Assembly (NCBI GenBank): GCA_949126835.1
Contig: OX421508.1
Span: 16,328,398 to 16,392,397, forward strand
DNA from: Anisus vortex
Taxonomy: Eukaryota > Mollusca > Gastropoda > Planorbidae
Length of the DNA: 64,000 nt
Reading direction: 5' to 3'
The notes under the pieces were generated by a model that did not search any database, was not told the DNA's origin, and saw only the letters and a program-made list of their open reading frames with translations. Numbering within the stretch: position 1 is the stretch's first letter; the number at the start of each line of letters is the position of its first letter. Made by a program: the position numbers and the translations under genes. Positions 1-11,512 of this stretch are shown here, in pieces.

Positions 1-813
1 TTAAAAGGTATAGATACGTAGTAATCATACAAACTGAGTAGTTATTGTAATGCTTAAATACATACATATAAATTCTTTAGTTATATAATATTTATATAAT
101 TTTCAAATACTTTTTACAGTTTGATCATTTTAAAGTTATAAATGTAAGCCATTAATTAATTTTTATAAAAGAAAAAAATACAGAAATATTAACTCAAATG
201 AAACGAAATAATTATCTCCCTTTAATTAACAAATGTTTCTACGTTTGATTCAATAGTGATGCCGAACAAGCTCTGTTTTGTGATATAACAAGTTTTAGTG
301 ATTATTATTATTTCTTGATATACATTCAACATTGTGGTATTCATAACAAGATTTAATTATTAGAGGATTAAAATAATATACGTAAAAACAGTTGTAAATA
401 AACATTTCCTGCATTAATTGTTTTGTCCATTTAAGGAGTTTATATTTAAAACATTAATAATTACAGAAATTACATGATATAGTGATATTAAATAATCTCT
501 TATGTTTCTAAATTAATAATACAAATAAATTTGTTTTAGAATTAATTATAGGCCTATATATGTTTAATTAAAATTAAGTTGGGAACGGTGAGCGGTAAGA
601 TTTTAAAAGGATGCGGTGAGCCGAAACAGGTTGACAACCTATGGCTTAGATCTACAATGTCAGATGAACGTCTGTCAAGGTTGTGCATGTTGTGAGTACA
701 TAGAGACAAAGTGAACAGCAACAAAAAAGAGTATATGGACGAAATTGTAGATTTGTTTGGTAGCGGTAGCAGACGACTGCAGTTCTTGTTTAAAGAATAC
801 ATTTTATTATAAA
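1..813. other. AT-rich intergenic DNA, no gene recognised
   Basis: No reading frame with recognisable protein features and no clear repeat structure. A short open frame on the minus strand near 554-802 has no motif and is not called. The stretch ends at the Helitron-like element that starts at 814. Confidence 0.5.
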
Positions 814-1254
814 CAAGCTACATTGCCCGGCGTTGCCCGGGGCCGGGTAAAAAAAAAGGACTGTCTGGGGTGCAGATAACAAATTTATAAACTACACTTA
901 CTGAATACTTTTAGGAACGTAAATAAATATTGTAATAGGGTAAAAAAAATAGTCAAATATTTTTATTTAACAAAATCTATATTGCCTATAGATTTACAAT
1001 GTCTTTTGTTTTTAAAAGTTTGAAAAATTAATTGTCGAAAAAAAAAAGTATAGTCAAACTGGAGAATCGAACCCTGGTCGCCCTTATAGCAGTCCACTAC
1101 GTTTACCACTGAGCTATCGAAGACACATCTCCGAAGTGAAAAATTATTAGACGGTATATTGGGCTAGGCCTAGATAGGTCAGTGACACACGTGTTTTCAA
1201 ATTGACCAATGGGGATCCTCGCGGGGCTTAACACTGTCTTTTTATATATATAGA
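814..1254 (-). mobile_element. Non-autonomous Helitron-like element, copy 1
   Basis: Read on the minus strand, the element begins TCTATATATATAAAA directly after an A. It ends with a GC-rich hairpin (CCCGGGCAACGCCGGG) followed by CAATGTAGCTTG and then a T. No target duplication is visible, as expected for rolling-circle elements, although the terminal CTTG differs from the canonical CTRR. Homologous copies at 28099-28362 and 56564-57377 share both ends and the interior. The copy at 56564 has an empty-site counterpart that fixes the same endpoints. No protein is encoded, so movement would depend on Rep/helicase supplied elsewhere. Confidence 0.7.
1061..1126 (-). other. tRNA-like (A box/B box) segment inside the Helitron-like element
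   Basis: The minus strand reads TAGCTCAGTGGTAAAC (A-box-like), then about 30 nt, then GGTTCGATTCTCC (B-box-like). This resembles the internal RNA polymerase III promoter of a tRNA or tRNA-derived SINE. A full cloverleaf is not convincing. The homologous segment near 57183-57245 is more decayed. It is probably a captured tRNA-derived sequence rather than a functional tRNA. Confidence 0.55.
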
Positions 1255-2298
1255 TTTACGTTGTAATATTGTTTGTTTAAAGTAAGGTTTTTTGTATGGT
1301 TTACGTCTATTATATACATATATTGTGCTAATAAAAAATGTGTTGCTACAGTATGCCCTTCATTACTACAGTGTACTACAATTACTTCAGTGTTCTGTCC
1401 GTTCGTTCACCATACAAATGCGCTCAGTATATTATAACTATATTAAAACATTACTAAAAATATTTTGCCCCCCCCCCTAGAAAATTTTCTGCGGGCGCCC
1501 ATGAATGTAGGCTACACATTAAAATACAATATATGCCTATTAGCTACTCCTTCAAATTATTTTTAGAATCTTTGTTATTTTTATTATTATAAATGTAACG
1601 AGCGCACGATCTTAAATATTTAATTTTTTTTAGGAAGTGGATGAACCGAAACATCGTTAGGGCCTAAGCCTATTTCAAGAGGTTATTAAATATTATAATA
1701 TTGTCGAACGAGAATTTAAAATAAATAAATAAATAAAGTAACAAATCAATTTCGTCTGCTCAGTGCAGAAAGTTGAGTCGAGCACTTATAGCTGTGACGT
1801 GGGAGAAAAAAAAACAAAAGCTGTAAAGTAGGTCAGCATAAGTACGGAATGTGACAAAGTCAATTATCTCGATAAAGGACAGGAAACCGTCTACCGTTAC
1901 CCCGTCCCGTAATGAAGTCTACTGGTAAATTATGTTTTCGTAAGTGTAAAGAGACCCTTTTTTGAAATCATAGCGATTTTCTACTATTTGTATCAATAAA
2001 GAAAATAATTTCTAATGAATGTAGATTACACACAAACTCGGCGACAGCATTCTAGTTCTAGGCGGCCTTTTCCACTGATTGAGGATTCGTTTAAAGCGGG
2101 ATTAAAAGGTTAAAAAAAATACCAAAAAGAGTCGTAGCGGCCTACACCATAGATCTAAGATTATATGTTTAATGAATTTCTTTAAAAAATGGTTGACTTC
2201 ACATAATTACTATTTAGATATTTTATATATTGTTTTTTTTAGTTATAATTATAAGAAAGCATGACATTTCACAGATTTAATCACTTCTAAAAATGTTA

Positions 2299-2300
<2 letters not shown>
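1255..2300. other. AT-rich intergenic DNA, no gene recognised
   Basis: Contains a short poly-C run near 1471 and no recognisable coding sequence. An open frame at 1292-1480 shows no domain. Confidence 0.5.

Positions 2301-2336
<36 letters not shown>
2301..2336. repeat. (TTAC)n microsatellite forming the retrotransposon 3' tail
   Basis: About nine TTAC units sit directly at the 3' terminus of the minus-strand retrotransposon. A microsatellite tail in place of poly(A) is common in RTE-like and related non-LTR elements. A shorter TTAC run occurs alone at about 27719-27739. Confidence 0.85.
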
Positions 2337-3189
2337 GCCTACTACCCCTCTCGGGGCATAGGCCACCAACAAGGGCTCTCCAGCCATCCCGGTCCCGAGC
2401 GAGTCTTTCCAACTGTCCCCATGAATGGCCTGTTCTCTTGACGTCTGCATCCAGGTCTCGGCGCCAGCTGTTACGGGGTCGGCCTCTCTTCCTCTTTCCT
2501 TGGGGGTTCCACGATAGGGACTGTCTGGTGATGTTGGATGCTGGTTTTCGGAGTGTGTGCCCCAACCATCTCCATCTTTTTTGCATGATCTCCAGGTCGG
2601 CTGCCTGTTGACCTGTGCGACTCCAGAGCTCATCATTACTGATCATGTCTGGCCAGCGTATATGCATAATCCTCCTGAGACATGAGTTTATGAAAGTCTG
2701 GATCTTCTTGGTGTTAGTAGCTGTGGTCCTTCAAGTCTCTGCACCATAGAGTAAGACAGACTTCACGTTTGAGTTGAAGATCTTGAACTTTGTTTTCAGG
2801 GATATTTCTCTTGAGCTCCAGATATTCTTAAGTTGGAGGAAGGCTGTCCTGGCCTTGCCAACTCTTGCCCTTACATCGGCATCGGATCCACCCTTCTTAT
2901 TGACGATGCTGCCTAGATGGGTGAATTCTTCCATTTCCTCTAGCGCTTCACCATTGAGAGTGATAGGCGATGTGTTTTCTGCGTTGACCTTAAGGAACTT
3001 GGTCTTCCCTTTGTGGATGTTGAGGCCAAGGCGATTGGAGTTTTCCGTCACAATGTTGGTCTTTTCCTGCATCTGTTGCTGAGTATGTGCGAGTAGTGCC
3101 AGGTCATCCGCGAAATCTAGATCGTCTAGTTGTGACCATAACGTCCACTGGATGCCATTACGCTTATCTGTTGTTGATGTCCTCATTAC
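2329..3189 (-). pseudogene. C-terminal RT part of the interrupted non-LTR element
   Basis: Continues the minus-strand frame on the far side of the insertion. It begins at VMRTSTTDKR and carries the RT catalytic motif FADDLALL (the YADD equivalent), then a thumb-like region. A stop at 2731-2733 falls where relatives usually have Trp after GAET, so one TGG-to-TGA change. The frame then stays open to the end, with KRWRWLGH and the C-terminal CPERGSRRK. The stop codon lies in the (GTAA)n tail. Apart from that nonsense codon and the insertion, this half is well preserved. Confidence 0.8.
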
Positions 3190-4823
3190 CCCCATCAAGA
3201 CCTGTGAGCTTGACCCTATGCCCGGCTTCCTGTTTGCCAAGTGCTTGGACAAGCTTCTGCCGTTCATCACAGATATTATTAACACCTCTCTATCCACGGG
3301 CGTGGTCCCGGACTGCTTCAAATCCGCAATTGTCCGCCCACTCTTAAAGAAGCCCGGACTCTATGTAAATGAGTGCAAGAACTACCGCCCAGTATCCAAC
3401 CTACCCTTCCTTTCCAAGATCCTGTAGCGTGTTGTCCTTGAGCAGTTGAATGCCCATCTGTCTCTACATTCGCTGATGCCCGCGCACCAGTCTGCGTATC
3501 GCCACCATCACAGCACTGAGACAGCGCTTCTGCGGATCACCACTGACCTCCTAAACGCCTCAGACAGAGGTCTCGTCTCTGCCCTTGTGCAGCTTGATTT
3601 GTCTGCTGCCTTCGATACGATTGACCACCACCGACTAATTGATCGCCTCAGGTCTACATTTGGCATTCATGACATCGCCCTCTCCTGGTTCAGGAACTAT
3701 CTTCAGAATCGCTCCCAGACCTTTATGATTGAGTCCATATTCTCCCAGCCTGTTCACGTCTGCTATGGTGTGCCGCAGGGGTCTGTCCTTGGTCCACTTC
3801 TTTTCACCCTTTACAGTCAACCCCTATCCTTTGTCATCGAACGCCACAACCTCAAATATCATTCTTTCGCCGATGACACCCAGCTGTATAACAGTGCAGA
3901 GCCTGATGACTTCGACAGGCTCCTTGCTTCCATCTCCATCTGTTTCCTGGACATCCAGAGCTGGATGACGGAAAACAAGTGGAAGCTTAACAGTGAGAAG
4001 ACTGAAGCTCTTATCGTCGGTACGAGACAGAGGGTCGTGTCCCTCACTGCGTCCGATCTTCAGCTGGCTGATGCAACTGTGCCTTTCTCCCCGACTATCA
4101 AAAGCCTTGGCGTCTATCTGGACTCCACGCTGTCCATGCAAACCCACATCTCCTTCCTCACCAAAATCTGATTCTTCCATCTGCGTCGTATTGCCGCCAT
4201 CCGTCGTTATCTCACCAAGGAAGCTTGTGCTCATCATCTCTCTCCTATTTTCCCGCTTGGACTATTGTAATTCGCTTTTGGCTGGTCTCTCGGCCTCCTC
4301 CCTTCAAGGACTCCAACGTATCCAGAACTGCGCAGCCCGACTAGTTCTCAAGAAGAAGAAGTCAAATGATATCAATCCTCTGCTCCTATCTCTGCACTGG
4401 CTACCCATCAACAACCGGATCTCATATAAGCTGGCTTCCCTCTGTTATAGGTGCCTGAAAAACTGCGCCCCGGATTATCTTCGCTCTTGTATGGAGCTCT
4501 ACACCCAGTCCCGCCCACTTCGTTCGGCATCTGACGCGCTTACTCTGCGGATCCCTCGTGTGAGGCTAGTGTCCGCTGGCGAACGTTCATTTTCCTACGC
4601 AGGACCGTCTGCTTGGAATCACCTCCCACTACAGCTTCGCCAGAGCCCTAGCTATGACACCGTCAGGAGCCGGCTGAAGACTCACCTATTTCGTCAGCAG
4701 AATTAGCGTATTACTACATATTTCGTTGTCTGTCTGTATTCTGTAACTGTCGTCTGCGCATAGAACTGTCACCAACGGGATATGCGCTATATAAGCACCG
4801 TTATTATTTATTATTTATTTATT
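3190..4823 (+). mobile_element. 5'-truncated L2/CR1-like non-LTR retrotransposon inserted in the EN-RT element
   Basis: Plus-strand element starting inside the RT domain and ending with a 3' UTR (about 4707-4785) that reads GCGCTATATAAGCACC followed by an A/T-rich (TTATT)n tail. It interrupts the minus-strand RT between its LLAI and VMRTST residues. About one or two host codons appear to be missing at the junction, and no clear target duplication is seen, so a small target deletion is likely. It is younger than the element it splits. Confidence 0.85.
3191..4706 (+). pseudogene. L2/CR1-like reverse transcriptase, truncated and decayed
   Basis: The frame starts at KTCELDPMP, equivalent to the early RT region of L2/CR1 proteins. 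It includes NYRPVSNLPF, LVQLDLSAAFDTIDHH, YGVPQGSVLGPLLF and the catalytic FADDTQLY. In-frame stops occur at 3425-3427 and 4169-4171. Around 4235 the coding frame shifts by one, after which the usual C-terminal block continues (SLHWLPINNRI, SRLKTHLF) to a stop near 4706. Endonuclease and first-ORF regions are absent because of 5' truncation. It cannot encode an active protein. Confidence 0.85.
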
Positions 4824-6971
4824 TATCGCTAGCAGAAACAGAAATGGCGACAGTAAACAGCCTTGTCTTACTCCCGTCCGTACTTGGAATGCCTCTGTTG
4901 GGTGGCCTCTGTGGATCACTCTGCATTTCAATCCTTCATAAGAATTCTTAATTATAGAGGTAATTTTTGTAGGGACCCCATAGTGTCTTAGCAGCCTCCA
5001 AAGTGATTCCCTGTCTACGCTGTCAAAAGCCTTTTCATAGTCAATAAAGTTGACATATAGGGGGGAATTCCACTCGAGCGACTGCTCCAGGATGATGCGC
5101 AGTGTAGCTATTTGGTCAGTGCAGGATCTATCCTTGCGGAAACCAGCTTGTTGATCTCGCAGCTTCGTATCAACAGCATCCTGCATTCTGCCAAGCAGAA
5201 TCCTGTTAAACACCTTTCCTGGGATTGATAGTAGGGTAATTCCTCTATAGTTAGAGCAGGTGCTCAAGTTTCCTTTCTTAGGGAGTTTAATGAGTAGTAC
5301 ATCTTTCCGCTCTGTTGGGACTTGCTCCTCTTCCCAGATCTTTTGGAAGAGGGGGTGTAAGAGCTCTACTGTAGTCTCCACGTCCGCTTTCAGTGCCTCC
5401 GCAGGGATATCATCTGGTCCAGGTGCTTTTCCGCTTTTAAGCTTCTTGATGGCTTGGCGTATTACTTCCTTTGTAGGTGCATTGCAGTCTATCGGGAGGT
5501 CTATGTCTGCCGGCTGGATATCAGGTGGGTCTGGTGGAGCTGGCCTGTTGAGTAGCTCTTCAAAGTATTCCACCCATCTTCTCTTTTGTCCTTCGTCATC
5601 GATTATCTGCTTTCCTTCTTTATCTTTCACCGGTCTTTCAGGTTTACTAAACTTTCCAGATAACTTCTTGGTGATGGTATACAAGTCTTTCATATTTCCA
5701 TTTCTGGCTGCTTCCTCCGCTTCTGCAGCTAGAGCATCTGCATAATTCCTTTTGTCAGCTTTGATGCTCTTCTTTACACTCTTGTTTGCTTGTGTGTATT
5801 GTTCCTGTGCCTTGGCCTTCTCTGCACGTGTCCGGCTGCTGTTTAGTACTGCCTTCATTTCTCTTCTCTGTTTTATTTTCTTCAGGGAGACCGTTGAGAT
5901 CCATTCCTTGTGGTTGCGTTTCTGTGGGCCCAATACTTCTTGACAAACTGTCTTTATTGTTGTTTCCACTATCCTCCACTCCTTGTCTATTGTTGCTTTC
6001 TCTTCATCAATTATTTCTTGCAGGACTTGGAATTTGTTTGCAAGTGCCAGCTTGAATTCCTGGCGTTTGGTTGGGTCTCTGAGAAGTATTGTGTTGAACT
6101 TCTTTCGCTGGTTTAATTCTCCTGCCCAATTCCTTTTAAGTTTAAGCTTGACACGTGCAACAAGAAGGTGGTGGTCTGAAGCCACGTCCGCTCCTCTTCT
6201 AATACGTACATCTTGCAGGGACCTCCGGAACTTCTTGGAAATGCATATATGATCTATCTGGTTTCCGGTGTGGAGGTCTGGTGAGGGCCAGGTGACTTTG
6301 TGTATCTTTCTATGGGGGAAGATGCTACCGCCGATGACAAGGCTGTTTGCAGCACACAGATCTACAAACCTCTCTCCATTGTCACTCATCTCTCCCAGCC
6401 CTTCTCGACCCATAACCTCTTCGTAACCAGTGTTGCCATCTCCTATTTTAGCGTTAAGGTATCCAATCAACATGGTTATGTCTCTGCTAGGAAACCTCTG
6501 AATGATGCTCTGCAGCCTACCGTAAAATTCAACTTTCGTACAGTCTTCACTATCGTTAGTAGGGGCATAGCACAGAACGAGATTCATGTTGATCTTTTTC
6601 CTCTTTGTTCTGAAAGACGCAGTGATGACTCTTGGACCATGTGCCTCCCAACCAATTAGTGCTCCTTGGGCAGCCTTTGAGAGCATGATAGCCACCCCCT
6701 GAGTGTGTGGTCCATTTACATCCTCGTGCCCTGAATAAAGAAGTAGCTCTCCCGTGGTGAGCCTCTTCTGGCCGGAATCGGTCCATCTGGCTTCGCTGAT
6801 GCCGAGGATGCTAATCTTGTAATTCCTCATCTCTATCGCCACTTGTGCTGCTTTACCAGCTTCAAAGATGGTGCGGACGTTCCATGTTCCGATAGTTAGT
6901 GTGGTCCTGGTCGAGATGATGGCCGTCTGCCTGGCAGCTTCCAGTAGCTGGCTTTCATTGCCCGACATCAT
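4824..6971 (-). pseudogene. Endonuclease and N-terminal RT part of the interrupted non-LTR element
   Basis: About 716 codons are open from the ATG at 6971. The endonuclease domain is near residues 25-280, with GTWNVRT at 28-34, the conserved acidic residue in ISEARW (E60), and a C-terminal SDHHLL. The position expected to read GDFNA reads GYLNAKIG, so the catalytic-site aspartate is replaced by tyrosine through a single base change. RT motifs follow: KSGKAPGPDDI, FIDYEKAFDSVD and VRQGCLLSPF. The frame then runs into the inserted element's A/T-rich tail and stops at 4815. In life such a protein nicks DNA and primes reverse transcription of its own RNA. This copy is inactive because of the split and the changed endonuclease residue. 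Identification as EN-RT is firm; the clade is not. Confidence 0.85.
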
Positions 6972-7090
6972 CGTACCTCAGACTGGAGGTCCATCCTCTC
7001 CCAGTACCGAGTTGTCTGTTAGGATCCTTGTTTGTGTTTTTGTAGCGGTAGTAGTTTGACGGGAAGGGGTTGCTAGCCCCTCGCATGACT

Positions 7091-7364
7091 ACTGGCCAAA
7101 CTAAATGAGTCACTGACAGACTTAAGGACCACTGACAAAATAATGGGTCACTGACAACAGAATGATCACTGACAGACAGAATGACCACTGACAGACAGAA
7201 TGTCATGACCACTGACACACAAAAAGTCCACTTGCAGACACAATTTACCCTGATAGATAATCCACATGCCAGAGCTTACCCCTCCGACATCAAGATAACC
7301 TGGTTCTTTGACCTTAATTCGACAGACTGGTGTAAGACAAAAGACGTCACGCCTCATGGTAACC
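7091..7364. repeat. Degenerate short-unit leader of the minisatellite
   Basis: Several irregular copies of a roughly 20-25-bp motif containing CACTGACAGACAGAATGA occur at 7110-7220, followed by diverged sequence. The motif recurs as one part of the adjacent 62-bp unit, so this may be the ancestral or edge form of the array. No gene seen. Confidence 0.6.
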
Positions 7365-9852
7365 CCCCCTCCTTAACAGTCAGAATCACCATTGTCAGAC
7401 AGAATTCCTACCCCATGGCTAAAGACCATCCTCCCCAACAGACAGAATGATCATTGTCGGATAGAAATCCTACCCCAAGGCTAAAGACCATCCTCCCTAA
7501 CAGACTGAATGACCCTTGTCAGATAGAATTCCTACCCCATGGTTAAAGACCATCCTCCCCAACAGACAGAATGACCCTTGTCAGACAGAAATCCTACCCC
7601 ATGGCTAAAGACCATCCTCCCCAACAGACAGAATGACCCTTGTCAGATAGAAATCCTACCCGATGGCTAAAGACCCTGCCGCCAACCGACAGAATGACCC
7701 TTGTCAGATAGAAAGCCTTCCCCATGGCTAAAAACCATCTTCCCAAACAGATAGAATGACACTTGTCAGATAGCAATCCTACCCCATGGCTTAAGAACAT
7801 CCTCCCCAACAGACAGAATGACCCTTGTCAGACATAATTTCTACCCCATGGCTAAAGACCATCCTCCCCAACACACAGAATGACACTTGTCAGACAGAAT
7901 TCCTACTCATGGCTAAAGAACATCCTTTCCAACAGACAGAATGACCCTTGTCAGACAGAATTCCTACCCCATGGCTAAAGACCATCCTTCCCAACAGACA
8001 GAATGACTTTTGTCAGACAGAATTCCTACCCCATGGCTAAAGACCATCCTCCCCAACAGACAGAATGACCCTTGTCAGATATAAATCGTACCCCACGGCT
8101 AAAGACCATCCTTCCCAACAGACAGAATGACTCTTGTCAGATAGAAATGCTACCCCATGGCTAAATACCATCCTCCCCAACAGACAGAATGACCCTTGTC
8201 AGATATAAATCCTACCCCACGGCTAAAGACCATCCTTCCCAACAGACAGAATGACTCTTGTCAGATAGAAATGCTACCCCATGGCTAAATACCATCCTCC
8301 CTAACAGACAGAATGACCCTTGTCAGACAAATTCGTACCCCTAGTCTAAAGACCATCCTCCCCATCAGACAGTATGACTCTTGTCAGATAGAATTCCTAC
8401 CTCATGGCTAAAGACCATCCTCCCCAACAGACAGAATGACCCTTGTTAGATAGAAATCCTACCCTATGTCTTCAGACCATCCTCCCCAAAAGACAGAATG
8501 ACCCTTGTCAGACAGAATCCTACTCCATGGATAAAGACCATCCTCCCCAAAAGACAGAATGACCCTTGTCAGACAGAATTCCTAATCCATGGCTAAAGAC
8601 CATCCTCCCCAACAGACAGATTCACCCTTATTAGATAAAAATCCTACCCCATGGCTGAAGACCCTCCCGCCAACCGACAAAATTACCCTTGTCAGATAGA
8701 AATCCTACCCCATGGCTAAAGACCATCCTCCACAACAGACAAAATGACCCTTGTCAGACAGAATTAATACCCTATGGCAAAAGACCATCCTCCCCAAACA
8801 GACAGAATGACACTTGTCAAATAGAAATCCTACCCCATGGCTAAAGACCCTCGCGCGAACCGACAGAATGACCCTTGTCAGACAGAATTCCTACCCCATG
8901 GCTAAAGACCATCCTCCCCAATAGACAGAATGACCCTTGTCAGACAGAATTCCTACCACATAGCTAAAGACCCTCCCACCAAAAAAAAAGAATGACCCTT
9001 GTCAGATAGAAATCCTACCCCATGGCTAAAGACCATCCTCCCCAAGAGACAGAATGACCCTTGTCAGACAGAATTCCAACCCCATAGCTAAAGACCATCC
9101 TCCACAACAGACAGAATGACCCATGTCCGACAGAATTCCTACCCCATAGCTAAATAGCATCCTCCCCAACTGACAGAATGACCCTTGTCAGATAGAATTC
9201 CTACCCCTTGGCTAAAGACCCTCCCGCCAAGAGACAGAATGACCCTTGTTAGATAGAAATCTTACCCCATGGCCAAAGACCATCCTCCGCAACAGCAGAA
9301 TGACCCATGTCAGATAGAAATTCTACCCGATGGTTGAAGACCATCCTCCCCAACAGACAGAATGACCCTTGTCAGACAGAATTCCTACCCCATAGTTAAA
9401 GACCATCCTCCCCAACAGACAAAATGACCCTTGTCAGATAGAAATTCTACCCCATGATTAAAGACCATCCTCCCCAACTGACAGAATGACCCTTGTCAGA
9501 TAGAATTTCTACCCCATAGTTAAAGACCATGCTCCCCAACAGACAGAATGACCCTTGTCAGACAGTATTCCTACCCCATGTTTAAAGACCATCCTCCCCA
9601 ACAGACAGAATGACCTTTGTGAGATTGAAATTCTACCCCATGGTTAAAGACCATCCTCCCCAACAGACAGAATGACTCTTGTCAGATAGAATTCCTACCC
9701 CATGGCTAAAGACCATCCTCCCCAACAGACAGAATGACCCTTGTCAGATAGAATTCCTACCCCATGGCTAAAGACCATCCTCCCCAACAGACAGAATGAC
9801 CCTTGTCAGATAGAAATCCTACCCCATGGCTAAAGACCCTCCCGCCTACAGA
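7365..9852. repeat. 62-bp minisatellite, about 40 units
   Basis: The unit contains CAGAATGACCCTTGTCAGA, then CCTACCCCATGGCTAAAGAC, then CATCCTCCCCAACAGA. Spacing between matching starts late in the array is exactly 62 bp (for example 9661 and 9723). Units vary by point changes and small indels. A sub-variant ends ACCCTCCCGCCAA in place of ACCATCCTCCCCAA. Short open frames here follow the repeat and are not genes. Confidence 0.92.
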
Positions 9853-10372
9853 CAAATGACATCCACCCAATTGTAACAAAAAATACCGAATATGCCTATG
9901 TTGACAAGGCGATAAATTCACATGAATTTGGTTTCATTTTAAGATAAAGGTATGTTAAGACGAATATTTAAAGTTTAAACTCTTACCAAACCCTCAAAAA
10001 TGAGTGGAGAAAAAGGAGGGGGGGGGGATTCAGATTTGCTAGACCTTCAAATTTCTACAACCGCGGGCAAGTAGGCTTTGCAAGTTGCAGTAAGTAGGTT
10101 ATTGCAAACATTAAACATTAGCTAAGCTTCATTAGCTAAGTATGCTTTACATGTTGCATGGAAAACATAATAAATAACAAACTGTTACAGTAACCGCTAG
10201 TGATAGGTTTTGGGTGTTGATATGGCGAACGCGATACAAAACCTTAAGCCATGTTTGTATTTTGTACAGGGAAAACTGATCAGTGGGGGCGTTATTGTAT
10301 TGAAGTGAAGAGACGGGGAAAAAGGACAGTCTAACCGTATCGTATTGAACGTTAACAATTGATAATAAGTAT
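9853..10372. other. Intergenic DNA, no gene recognised
   Basis: A short poly-G run near 10018-10028. The last eight bases (10365-10372, ATAAGTAT) are the left target duplication of the next element. Confidence 0.5.
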
Positions 10373-10554
10373 CAGTGCCGTTGCTAGGGATTTGGGGGCC
10401 CGGGGGGCTTGGCCTCTTTAGAGGCCCCTGCATTTTGACATTCGACATTATTACATAAGAAAAAAACTCCTTGTGGGGGTCCCCCTCAAGTAGAGGCCCG
10501 GGGGGGACTTTCGAATTTGGACCCCCCCTCCCCCCCCCCCTAGCTACGCCACTG
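10373..10554. mobile_element. 182-bp hAT-type MITE, copy A
   Basis: Terminal inverted repeats CAGTGCCGTTGCTAGGG and CAGTGGCGTAGCTAGGG bound the element. A perfect 8-bp duplication ATAAGTAT flanks it at 10365-10372 and 10555-10562. Eight-base duplications and CAG...CTG ends are typical of hAT elements. It is far too short for a transposase, so it is non-autonomous. Confidence 0.9.
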
Positions 10555-11329
10555 ATAAGTATGAAGCGCCACCTACTGTTGCCATCTTTGACTTATTTGC
10601 TTTTTTGCCTGCTATAAAAGCAGGCTATTAGACTATAATAGGGCACTGTTTTTTCCCACATGGATCTATGTTAATGATGTTGTTTTTGTTTTTTTAACCA
10701 CACTTTTTTATGTGCAAACAGCACAAATGATTTATTTCGATTTTTTTTATGTTCTTTCTAAAATTTAGTTTTCTTTAATCCTATTCGAGTAGTGTATATA
10801 TTATCTTATATGAAAGCTACTACTGTTTTCTCTTACATAGATCTAAGTTTATGTTGTCTTTTTTTAAAATCTTTAACGTAAACTTTCCCATTTGTTTCTT
10901 TCTTAAGAACTGACCGGATTCCTGTCATCCTATGAAGCTAAGACTTGACACATATACCCATCGCCGATGACAACACATTCTTTCACATTTTCTGGCCCAG
11001 AGAACAAAATTTGTTGATAGCACCAGCACACGTAAAAAAATCGTTTATGTCACTTCCGGTAGAATAGTTTAATAGAGGAGATGATGTCATCAATTTCTGA
11101 CCATAATATAGTCATAGAGTGTGTTTTCTTGCTAGGACTTCAAATGAATATAGAGGAATTTGTTATAGGGTTTGTTCAGTTAAACCCGTCTTTGTATCTT
11201 GCTTCCAACATCACAAATCTAAGTTTGTTTAAGCGTATGTTCTTTTTGTATTCATTGGAAGAAAAAAAAAGGAAGGGGAGGGCGGAATCCCTTTTGTTAA
11301 ATTCAAGTCGAATAAGAAAATATACCAAG
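10555..11329. other. Sequence between the two MITEs, no gene recognised
   Basis: AT-rich. A 87-codon open frame at 11081-11344 has no recognised motif and runs into the next MITE. The bases 11322-11329 (ATACCAAG) are that MITE's left target duplication. Confidence 0.5.
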
Positions 11330-11512
11330 CAGTGGCGTAGCTAGGGGAGGGGGGGTCCAAATTCGAAAGTCCCCCCGGGCCCCTACTTGAGGGGGGCCCC
11401 CAAAGAAGTGTATTTATTTATTTTTCTTATGCTATAATGTCGAATGTCAAAATGCAGGGGTCCCTAAAGAGGCCAAGCCCCCCTGGCCCCCAAATCCCTA
11501 GCAACGGCTCTG
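11330..11512. mobile_element. 183-bp hAT-type MITE, copy B, opposite orientation
   Basis: Same family as the copy at 10373 but reversed. It starts CAGTGGCGTAGCTAGGG and ends CCCTAGCAACGGCTCTG. A perfect 8-bp duplication ATACCAAG lies at 11322-11329 and 11513-11520. The interior matches copy A read from the other strand, including the GGGGCCC-rich blocks. Confidence 0.9.

Larger units (their letters stand above)
2301..7090 (-). mobile_element. Non-LTR retrotransposon (EN-RT, craniofacial-development-protein-2-like), split by a second element
   Basis: A near full-length minus-strand element. A 5' leader lies roughly at 6972-7090. One long frame encodes an apurinic-type endonuclease followed by RT. 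The 3' end is a very short untranslated tail running into a (GTAA)n microsatellite at 2301-2336. The frame is interrupted between about 3190 and 4823 by an oppositely oriented L2/CR1-like element. The 5' boundary is approximate. The single EN-RT frame with a microsatellite tail resembles RTE-like families, but clade assignment needs a phylogeny. Confidence 0.85.

Noticed and set aside
7365..9852. CRISPR-like or coding repeat
   Set aside because: All 62 bp of each unit repeat, so there are no spacers. Frames are short and inconsistent.
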